NCBI GenBank assembly: GCA_030062745.1
Contig: CP099848.1
Span: 6,007,685 to 6,071,684, forward strand
Direction: 5' to 3'
Length of the DNA: 64,000 nucleotides
Source of the DNA: Capitulum mitella
Taxonomy: Eukaryota; Arthropoda; Thecostraca; Pollicipedomorpha; Pollicipedidae
Below the pieces are notes generated by a model. It saw nothing but the letters and a program-made list of their open reading frames with translations, did no database searches and had not been told where the DNA came from. Numbering within the stretch: the first letter of the stretch is position 1; each line of letters begins with the position of its first letter. Shown piece after piece: positions 47,536 to 56,850 of this stretch. Position numbers and translations under genes: made by a program.

Positions 47536-47931
47536 TTCTCGCTGACTGCGACAGTTCTTTGAGCAGCGCGGCAAAGTCCAGCTTGTCGCTACTAGTGAGA
47601 AAACTTCTGTAAGTGGGCTTCACCTCCATGCCCTGATACACGGCTTGAAGCATAAAGTTGCACGGGTGGTGGCCCTTGTTCTCTTTGGTGCCGTAATCCT
47701 CGTACAACAGACCAGCCACACGCCAGCCGAACTGCCGCATGATGGGCTGGAACACGGTGCCCAGCTGGTGGTAGGAGCCCATGATGCGCGTCAGCGTGCG
47801 GAACTGGCGCTTCTTGTCCAGGAAAGCGTTGGCCTGCGCGAAGGGCGTCACCACCGGGATCGACCAGATGGCGGCGTAGCGCGCCACGGCCGCGATCACG
47901 TAGTCGTCGCACACCGGGCCGAGGAACACGT
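47536..47931 (-). CDS. Natriuretic peptide receptor-like gene, coding exon 2 (core of extracellular ligand-binding domain)
   Basis: The exon is 396 bp. The acceptor TTGCAG|ACGTG supplies two bases that complete an Asp codon with the last base of exon 1, giving the joined motif HKAADVFLGPVCDD. This matches the family motif D-x-x-x-G-P-V-C, and its Cys102 is the expected partner of Cys78 in exon 1. Further on are ARYAAIWSIPVVTPFA, TRIMGSYHQLGTVF and RQFGWRVAGLLYEDYG, the typical strand-helix pattern between the two lobes of ANF-receptor domains. Cys185 (HHPCNF) occupies the site of the first cysteine of the second conserved disulfide. The donor is GAGAA|GTGAGT (GT at 47535-47534), phase 1. A GTCC-rich microsatellite lies about 80 bp upstream of the acceptor, and the polypyrimidine tract is weak and GC-rich. 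Identity as a natriuretic peptide receptor or receptor guanylyl cyclase ectodomain is firm; the exact subtype is not. Confidence 0.92.
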
Positions 47932-48010
47932 CTGCAACGACCAGGGCGCGGCCGGTGAGCGCGCGCTGGCGGCCGACTCCGGCGGCGTCCGTACGGCGGC
48001 AAGCTCGACG

Positions 48011-48063
48011 GTCTGTCCGTCCGTCCGTCCGTCCATCCGCCCGTCCGTCCGTCTCGCCGTCCG
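48011..48063. repeat. (GTCC)n tetranucleotide microsatellite
   Basis: About twelve GTCC units with interruptions, roughly 80 bp upstream of the exon 2 acceptor in the direction of transcription. Confidence 0.85.
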
Positions 48064-49204
48064 CACCGGCCGGAGTCCATGTCCATGCTTTGCGTCGGTG
48101 AAAAAGTGCAGGTGGGGTGGGGGGAGGGGGCAAGGGCAGTCTAAAACGGGCCACGAATTAAAGTCGGAGTCCATTTCTGCATTTTTCAGCGGAACGAAAA
48201 GGCGCTGGCGATGCCTGAGCGCATGGTCAACCAGCCGTAACAAATTTTACGTCATGGCCTTAAAGTTCCCGTATCAGGAAACCTTCGAATTTCAATGTTT
48301 TCTAAATTCTTCTAAATCGTAGAGGTTTTCCTTCAAAAGCCTTTGGTATGTGAAGACTGTCAAAGGCTACCAGATGCCTTCGGCTCTAGTTTCCACAGTC
48401 GGCAGCGACGGGAATCAGACAAAGACGTCTGAGAACGTATTAACGCATTAAGTAGATCAATCACGCCGCAGTGCCGCTAGGTGAATCATATCCGTAATGT
48501 TAAACGATACTTCCTTTTTCTAATCTTAAAATAATTTACATCAGCGGAAACTTCTGAGCTCTTGCATCCGCCTAACATCAGCCAGTTCTATGAACTCCGT
48601 GCGTTCTCACGTTCGTTCATTAGCTAAAGCCTAGTCTTTCCAGAATATTCGGGTTACAAAACGCCTCCTGATTGGCTGTGTATGATATAGTTGTACCACC
48701 CCCTTTCACCATTTCCGTTTAAAGATAGTCTGTAAGCAGCGCCGGTTTGTGCTCAGTATGTTAAAGCTCAAGCTCAGGGTCACTGATATTCTGTGTGGAA
48801 GACTGTGGTGGTGTTCGTGGTGTCAGTGGGAGGAGTGACGGTGCACATAGTCTTAGTACGAAAGTGGCTGTGTATCTAGTGCCAGTGCGTGAAAGAAGAT
48901 AATGTAGTGTTAGTGAGGAACATATATTCGCCTCTGATCCGGTGCCGAGTGGCTGACTAACTGTAAAGGCAGCGAGAACGGAGGCCATAGAAAAGACTGG
49001 CGCAAACGAGGTCGGCAATAGTCAGACTATCACGCCAGGCAGTTAGAAATCGGCTACAAATTATTTGTAGCAGATTTCTTACTGCTACACAGCCTAGGCT
49101 GCTAACCGTTGTGTGCCTGTCGACCGCACCGTTCTCAGCACCCTCCTTCAGGCCATGATTTTGCCGACAGATGTCCTCGACCCAGGCTAGCACTGAGGTG
49201 CAGG

Positions 49205-49470
49205 AACGTCTGACACCATGGGCGACACCCAAGCACGAGATATATTCAGACTGAGTACGGTGACAGCCCTGAATGTGTGTTATCCGATGATGACCGTCTC
49301 CGTGTGGCAATTTCTCCATGTCGTTCCATCGCGAAGTCCAGGCCGTAGGTAAGTGGTAGGTCGAGGTACGGCCCTGAAATTTTTAGGCAGTATACAGAAA
49401 GATTAAATCTGACCAACCAAAATTACAGAGTGATCGGAGCAGTCGCTATCGGGCAGCTTGTGAAGATCCT
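49205..49470 (+). repeat. Dispersed repeat family Y, copy 2
   Basis: The counterpart of 11390-11640, same orientation, with the same ordered words and near-identical spacing. It lies in intron 1 of the receptor gene. Confidence 0.5.
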
Positions 49471-52400
49471 CATGATAAGTTGCATTAGCAACCGTGCAGA
49501 GGGTCAACGACATCGTTCCACACGAGTTCGCATACCCATATATTTTTCCGTGGGAATGTATGATATGGCATTCGCCCGTGATCATGACCATGAGCTGAAA
49601 GGAACAGATAATAAATGCCGAAATCTTCACAAGATGGGAACTGTCTGTCGAAAATGAAGCACATTAGTGACGCTTTCAGCTCAGGTGAGCCCAGTGCCCA
49701 GCAGCTCGGCTCTGCTCAGACGACGCCTCCGCGAGCTTCAACCGGCTGCCGCGCAGTGGCGGGGGAAAGGAAGTGGAGGAGTGGAGAAGGGCAGCCGGTT
49801 GGCCGGAGCTCTCCGCAGAGGCGGAGCCCAGGGCTGCGATATCCCCGGCAGCAGCCGGCGACAACGGCGCTCCGAACGTGACGGAAACGGCGCGAAATCT
49901 CAGCGCACGGGCCGTGTACACAGCCTTCTGCACATTCCGCGCATAGTTGTGGAAGGGATCCCCTTGGGAAGGGTATTACGGAACGCGTGTGTTCATGTGT
50001 AAACGCGACCAGAATATGTCTGAACGACCTGTTGAATTACGTGTGTTTTTTAAGGAACGGCAACCGTAGCGTTCTCGTTTGATAGCACCCACTTTTAAAC
50101 CGTTGTATCAGAACTAATTAAATGCCAGAGACCCAAAACAAAACTTGTTCTTTGAGTCATCTTACTGGTGACTCGCGGTGATCAAAAGGGGCTAAAAATA
50201 GTGGCACGACATCACGTGGCTACAATGTCAAGCCGTATCCGTGTAAACCTGTCTATCACCAGCTATGGCTGGAAACCTTCGTCTTCATAACCCGTGGTCA
50301 AGGCGCAGTCTTCCGATTCTTGGCATCTAATATTCGTTTTTCCGCGAAGACCAAACACTTCAGCGCACATATATGGCTTTGCATGGGCACGGTGCCTGCG
50401 ATTAATTCAAGTCCGAGTTATAACGAACGAAAATTTCGTTATCCATGCGGAACGGTGCATCGATTTGCTTAATAGATTTGGCCATGATCCGTTCATATAG
50501 ATGGAGCTCAACCACGAGGTTCGTTTGAACAGCTGGGTTTTAGCTCAAGCAGAAAATGTGTTGCAGTTAGCTATATCCTTTGTGAGTTGCTTGCGATTCC
50601 TAGACCATCCCATACAGTCCACTTGGAGGCAATTAGAGCATCCAGTATTGCTTTGGTGTATCGATTTCAAAGGATGAGCTTCACGCGAGAGTCATGATTC
50701 GCAGCAAGGAGGGCACGACCTCAAGTTGCTCCAGCGTCATCTTCGAAGTTCATTCCTCTCCGTCCTTTTCATACAGTACCTTTCGAATGGTCGCATTTTA
50801 CGAGTGTTCCTGGAGGCCTGCAGTCAACCTGAAGTGATTCGTCCCCATCCAAAAACTGACGCAAAACATGTACATTAGACAAAAGTTTTTCTCGTAAAAA
50901 GCATGGTTGTCAGTGGTAATTTGGGTGACGTAGGCCAAACAATAACGATATATACATTTACAGGGACCTTGGAGGACGCCTGCGCGAGACCTACATGGAT
51001 TATATGACCATTTTAAGCAGTGTGGCTCCTTCGTGCTCTTGCCAGTTGTGTTCCAGATCGCTTTTTTTAAGAATCATACTAGTAATGAAAAAACCGTCGC
51101 GTAATCCTTCAAAGCAGCCTCCCTGCTGCCATATCGGTCCCTGTATGACGTAATGCGACGCTCGAACTACGGCTCACTACCGGACCACGCGCACCTGGCC
51201 TCGCTGAAATGAAGGCCGAGCCAGCGGTGCCTGCGCTGGCGGTGGGCGGCAGTATTTCCGACAACAAGGTCGGCTGGAAGCGCCGGGGCGGCCGGGCGGC
51301 CGCCGCCGGGCCGACGCGCCGCCGACACCTCGTTCCAGCCCGGACGACGTCGTCAGGCAGCGGGACAGATTAGCGCCGAGCCCGCGGCCGGCCGCGCGGC
51401 CCACGCCCTGAATTTCCCCCGGGCAGCGGTCGTCTCCGCGCCGGCTACGCCCGCACGTGAGGCCGGCCGCCGCCGCCTCAGAGGCAGCTCCGTCCGGCCG
51501 TAACCGCCCGGGATTCAGGGCGGGGTCGGCTCCCAATATCCGGGTGCAGGATGGACGGCTCTGCGCTTCGCTGTCCAGCCGCCGAGAGAATTTCGACATC
51601 GAAATGGGAGCAGTCAGGAGGCTGTGCCACGCGCCGCCAAACTGAATGCGTTGTGGCGTTTCGCGGCCTCATAAGTTTCGACTGGTGCGTAGTTGACGTT
51701 TTGGTAAAATGCTGGCAAAAAATTAGGTTTTTGTATCATGTTGGTACATTAATGACTTAGAATTTAAACGAATGATTCGCGTCGTATAATTCTGCTTTAG
51801 TCCATTACGAGTATATGCGGCATTTTACAGGAAATGAAAACTGAACCGAAAAAACAAAGGAACAAGCCCCTGCACGCACGGCTGGCCATTTGTCATCTGT
51901 ATGCCGCTCAAAACTTACACGGAAGTTGCGGAAGTGTAAGCAGACATTTAGTCAACGCAAAAAAGCATAATTTGATTCTTTCAATGATGTGCCGGAAAAA
52001 AGGCATCTCATTTGTCATAACGGCACGCAGAACAGCTTTGCAAGGGGTGAAAACATCTATACCAAGCATTGCAACATGTCCAGATGCATTGGCAATTGAC
52101 GCTCATGCGGTATTCTTGTTTAGGTGCCAATCAACTCGGAACGATATCACGTTAGTTTTTTTTTATAAATAGGACAAAAGAAATAACAAATCACAAAAGT
52201 GTACACGTAACAACAAAAAAGGAAAGCATATCCTAATGCGTAAGCATAAGGCAAAGACTTCGCTGGCCACAGTCATTCGATCAATGACGCCGAGCCAACT
52301 TCCGATTTCAAGAATGCCTGGCTGACAGTGCTGTACGGGTGAGTGTCACTCAGACTACAGCCAGCGAGTGTTATATGTTGCACGCTCTGCCCCAGATTCG

Positions 52401-53750
52401 TATGTCGTGGCCATTTCCATCCCATGGTGAGGAAAAAGTTACGACCAATTTGGAACTCATGACACAAACACCTGTGGTAAACTTTATGGCCAACGTTCAT
52501 CTTTGTCAGCCGCGCGGGACACTGCAGACTACACCATCCAGAAAGCGTCGGTTGACTGCCGACCGAAATACTACGGCCCAGGTTGAGAATCACCTGCTTG
52601 GCGGATTGTTCTTCACAGGGAATAAGAATCCGTGAAAGTAAACAAAACCGGCGTTTCGTATTCGGGCCAACGTTCTTGCCGAATAGTGCCTGCTATATAC
52701 AACCGTAGTAACGCAATAAAAAACGCAACAAAAAAGCAACAGTTCATGTTATTAGACATGAACTGTTGCATACAAGACTTTCCTAATACGTCATCTTATC
52801 CAAAGATATCTAGGTGGCTCATCAGTCCAGGTATGTCATGACTACTGAAAGGGATGGAATGCTGTTCGTCATGCTTGTGGTTACACGGATTTCAAAGCCA
52901 GGTTTTCTTCCTGTTAGAGGAGTTGGGGTGTCCGGACCGTCATATCAACAGGGCCACTAGATTAAGCTACTGACTGCGTAAGAAACCGGCCGTATTTAAT
53001 TTTTACCCGCTCTCACGCCACCTATGAATATGAGAAAAGAAGTATTTCTGCGTTAATAAACCGCCGCGCTGTAAAGTTTGCTTTAACTCGCTAGAACCTT
53101 AACCAATCCAAAACAAACGGAAAATCGCCAGTGGTGGCACTCCTTGCAACGCGAAAACGGAACAAAGATTTCGGTGACAACTAAACGAGCGAGCCACTCC
53201 TTGCACGCGGGCCGGAGACAAGTACCGGTCAGAATTCTCCTCAGACCGGCGTCGTCAGGCGGTCCACCGAGAGCAAGCAGCACTCGCTCTCCAGCGGACC
53301 ATCGCAGGGACGGGTCAACATCCCGCGACTGGCTTTGCGCCCGCGGTCGGGACGAAGCGACAGGCTGCCAGCGATCGGCCCCTCCTTAGACAGGACGTCA
53401 CACGGACTGTCAGTTGCGTCCGGCCCGGCTCGGTCTGTCAGAACGTCTCAGGGGCGGATCGGAGCGACGGTCGTCGCGTCAACGCACGGAGTAGCTCGAA
53501 GTCTGAGGTCAGCGCACGGACCACTGAGGCGCCACAAACTGAAAACAGATTTAAATACATGCTCAACAGGTCCGCATCGTCACACATCCTCGAATTACGT
53601 GAATTAAAATGCAGACGTAGAAATAAAACCTGATAAACCAGAGGAAAATATAAAAGACGAAATACTGAAAAGAACAGAGGCCAGGAACACCTCCCGGAGG
53701 GGGAGGTGCCGCGAACGCCGACACGACATGCAGTCCCGACGACACGTGAC
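49471..53750. other. Remainder of intron 1 with GC-rich patches
   Basis: GC- and CpG-rich segments occur at about 49690-49900 and 51180-51560, and again from 53200 toward exon 1. Open frames here, including 51834-52172 (+), carry no recognised domain. Confidence 0.35.
52736..52769. repeat. Perfect hairpin with 14-bp arms and 6-base loop
   Basis: Arms GCAACAGTTCATGT and ACATGAACTGTTGC are fully complementary around the loop TATTAG. No T-run or A-run follows, and no host RNA family is recognised. Confidence 0.8.
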
Positions 53751-54033
53751 CTGCAGCTTTGTGGATCTCGAAGGCAGCGAGCGGTCCGTACGAGGACGAG
53801 CACCGGGAGTCGCGGTACTCGAGCCGCACCTTCCAGCGAGGCAGCGGACTCGCGTCGCCCATCGACTCGAGCTCGCTGATCGCCAGCATCATCGGCGGCA
53901 GGATCTTGCGCAGCGCGTACGGGTGGCTGCTGTTCTCGGGCGCGATCACCGCGATGGTCAGCTGGCGGCCCTGGCTCAGGTGGCCGACGGCCAGCAGCGT
54001 CACCAGGCCCCACTGGGCGCGCACCGCCGCCAT
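53751..54033 (-). CDS. Natriuretic peptide receptor-like gene, coding exon 1 (signal peptide and start of ligand-binding domain)
   Basis: This exon encodes 94 codons plus one base. The start ATG at 54033-54031 has A at -3 and G at +4. Residues 1-22 form a signal peptide (hydrophobic run GLVTLLAVG), so the protein should be secreted or a type I membrane receptor. The mature part begins RQLTIAVIAPENSS, the usual first beta strand of the ANF-receptor / periplasmic-binding-protein-like fold, and carries an N-glycosylation site at N34. Cys78 (motif YRDSRC) matches the first cysteine of the conserved N-terminal disulfide of natriuretic peptide receptors. The exon ends at a GCAG|GTCACG donor (GT at 53750-53749), phase 1. 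The open frame continues upstream through a 21-bp minisatellite encoding hydrophilic heptads. I chose the internal ATG because it alone places the signal peptide at the N terminus. Ligand and downstream enzyme domain cannot be read here. Confidence 0.85.
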
Positions 54034-54060
54034 CGTCACCCGACCACAGGCCAGCCGCGC

Positions 54061-54262
54061 CGAGTCACGCCCGAGTCGCGCCCGAGTCACTCGAGAGTCC
54101 GCCCGAATCACACGAGAGTCCGCCCGAGTCACTCGAGAGTCCGCCCCAGTCGCTCGAGAGTCCGCCCGAATCACACGAGAGTCCGCCCGAGTCACTCGAG
54201 AGTCTGCCCCAGTCACTCGAGAGTCCGCCCGAGTCACTCGAGAGTCGCGTGAGTCCACGCGA
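54061..54262. repeat. 21-bp minisatellite immediately upstream of the receptor start codon
   Basis: About nine units of the type GAGTCCGCCCGAGTCACTCGA, alternating variants with AATCACACGA and CCAGTCACTCGA. On the minus strand it is in frame with the receptor ATG (28 bp away) and would encode heptads such as ADSRVTR with no stop. Most likely 5' UTR or promoter-proximal DNA. Confidence 0.85.
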
Positions 54263-55675
54263 GTTGCTCTCGAGCCGCCGCAGATCACACCCGAATCGCG
54301 AGCCGGTCAGACCAGGCTGGACGAATTGGGTACAGCTCCCAATCTCGTGCTCGTTCGCTCGAGGTGCGAGCGGGTGGAGAGTGCCCCAGTCTGCCCTGGC
54401 CGGCGATCAATGTCTCCGACTTTGGCGCTGGACGAAACACGACATTGGCACGACCGCGAGGAACTGGCTTTTGGCAGCGATTAGTTAGGTTCAAGTTTTC
54501 TGATTTGCAGGGGCCGCTGCAATGCCCAAGGCTACATCATGGCGAGAAAACCAAGGGTGGCGATTAATCTTCGGCACCAGGCGGGTCCAATGTCTCCGTT
54601 GTGACATTGAACTTAGATTCAGGCTTTCATTTGGGCGCTGAGAAACGGATGATGATAGACTGAAGTTTGGCTTTCAGTGTATATTTTAATCTGCAAAGAG
54701 AGACGATGTGCTGTGAAAAGCATAATTACCCAAGGAGAGGAATGGCATGTCAAAGAAAATCAATTGTCACGCATCATCTTGAGATCTTAACGTGCCTGCT
54801 CCGATATACGCCGATGTCAGTTGATATATACAATGCAACAACTCATACTGTATGACAACTGAGTTCTGTTGCACGGGAAATTTTACTTGTTCCTCTACTG
54901 AGGCCAGCTGGCTGAACTCCACCTCACAAAGGATCAAAACAGGGAAAATATGGCCTAGCGGATCATGTTACATATAAAGTGTATCAACAACTTGTTGGCG
55001 CCACTACCAACGTCGAAAATCTTTAACATTGGATCTATGGTGTTGCAGAGAAAGAAATGCGAAAAATTCGCTCCGACCCTAGCTTTGAAAACGCTCCCAA
55101 ACCAATGAATGTGAGTGCACTTCAAAGGCGACGATAACCGTTTCCTTGATGTTGGTCGTTAACATTCTTGAAGTTAACAACGTGCAGTTAAGACATTAAC
55201 AAATTGGAAATGACCTTTATAGGACCCGACGCTTTTGGCATGATCATGGAAACAAAAGCATTCTTTATACGAGAAGCTGGGTGCGAAATATTTCCTTGAA
55301 ATATTTCATCCAAATATTACCAGATGTTCCATGTGCGAAACAACCCGACTTCTCGTGGCATAAAGAAGGTTGTTTTCATCATCATGCCAATAAAGTATTA
55401 CGATCATCCCGAAAATGTCCAGATCTGACGAACTCAAACTCCAAGCAAAAGCTTTACTGTGTACGTTATTTCACTCTCGCTGATCACCATTAAGCACGTC
55501 GGGGAGCCACCTCCAGCGGAATGACCTGCCGCCGGCCAGCGGCAAGTCGAGCATACCCGAAACAGCACGATACGTAACAGACGTGCTACAGCGCCCTACA
55601 GACGCCAGCACGGTACAACCAATACGTAGAACGCTAAACACCTGTCATTTGCACGGTCAAACCCCGTGGTAAAGC
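54263..55675. other. Upstream flank of the receptor gene with no supported gene
   Basis: GC-rich up to about 54360, then AT-rich. I see no coding motif and no clear TATA box placed for the receptor. Confidence 0.35.
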
Positions 55676-56277
55676 CAGGACGTCAGCGCGTTACACACCG
55701 GACGTCAGCGACGAAAAGGCCGGACATCAGCACGGTATACACCAGACGTCGGCATGGTATATGCCAGACGTCACTATGGTATGCACCAGACGTCTGCACG
55801 GCACACACCGGGCGTCATCACGATGTACATCGAACGTCATTACGGTACACGCCGGACGGCACCATGGTACGCACCAGAAGACATCGAGGTATACTGGGCT
55901 TCACCACGATATACAGCAGACGTCATCGCGGTATACACCAGACGTCGTCACGATTTGCACCAGACGTCATCGCGGCATACACCAGACATCACAACATTAC
56001 ACACCGAACGTCACCACAGTATACACCGGACGTCACCACGGTATACATCGAGCATCACGACGATGTACACCAGACGCTGTTACATTATATGGCGGACGTC
56101 ACCACGGCATACACCAGACGCCACCACGGTATACATTGAGCATCACGACGATACACACCGGACGTTATTACATTACATACCGGACGACACAACGGTATAC
56201 AGCGGACGTCACCACGGTATACAGCGGATGCCACCACGGTATACACCGGACGTCACAACGGTATACAGCGGGCATCT
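55676..56277 (+). repeat. 22-bp minisatellite, about 27 copies, with a GACGTCA core
   Basis: The consensus is close to GTATACACCGGACGTCACCACG. Because 22 is not a multiple of three and units rarely contain stops, all three plus-strand frames stay open for 470-590 bp, giving three spurious proteins with a 22-residue period. About half of the units keep GACGTC intact. Confidence 0.9.
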
Positions 56278-56519
56278 GCGGCGGTCGTGACGGCGGCGCC
56301 GGCAGCGGCCGGTGCCGGTCGGCACTCGGGTCTCGAATAGGAGCTCATTAGTCGCCATCAATCGCGGCGATGGCGCAGCGCTGCGACAAACGGGCCGCGG
56401 GCACGGCGCCGGGAGCGCCGGCGAGACGGGCGCCGGCAGCCGACCGATCGGCGGGGATCAATCTGGCGTCAGGCGAGAGTCGCCGTCACCGATCCGGCCG
56501 CCCGTGCCGGCATGGAGCC

Positions 56520-56850
56520 GCAGGACCAGCTGCCCGTACCGTCACAGAGCTCCCGGACCGGCCGCTCAAACCGGTACAGGACTGCCGGACCGGCCGCTCA
56601 TACCGGCACAGGGCTGCCGGACCAGCTGCCCGTACCGTCACAGAGCTCCCGGACCGGCCGCTCAAACCGGTACAGGACTGCCGGACCGGCCGCTCATACC
56701 GGCACAGGGCTGCCGGACCAGCTGCCCGTACCGTCACAGAGCTCCCGGACCGGCCGCTCATACCGGCACAGGACTGCCGGACCGGCCGCTCATACCGGCA
56801 CAGGGCTGCCGGACCGGCCGCTCCTACCGGCACGGAGCCGCCGGCCCGGC
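56520..56850 (+). repeat. 32-bp GC-rich minisatellite with 96-bp higher-order period
   Basis: CCGGAC recurs every 32 bp at 56553, 56585, 56617 and 56649. Three unit variants (GGTACAG, GGCACAG and CGTCACAG endings) repeat as a block every 96 bp (56553, 56649, 56745). The open frames on both strands are a by-product. Confidence 0.9.

Larger units (their letters stand above)
47932..53750 (-). other. Intron 1 of the receptor gene, about 5.8 kb
   Basis: Bounded by the exon 1 donor and exon 2 acceptor (phase 1). It holds the GTCC microsatellite (48011-48063), a copy of dispersed repeat family Y (49205-49470), GC-rich patches at about 49.69-49.90 and 51.18-51.56 kb, and a perfect hairpin at 52736-52769. 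No additional exon is needed or seen: exons 1 and 2 join without loss, apart from a somewhat short loop before the GPVC motif. Confidence 0.75.

Noticed and set aside
53434..54013. Alternative 191-codon minus-strand frame overlapping receptor exon 1
   Set aside because: It is a shifted-frame shadow of the exon; only the frame starting at 54033 has a signal peptide and family motifs.
55666..56351. Three overlapping plus-strand open frames of 157-196 codons
   Set aside because: They are produced by the 22-bp minisatellite read in three frames; the translations repeat every 22 residues and have no domain.
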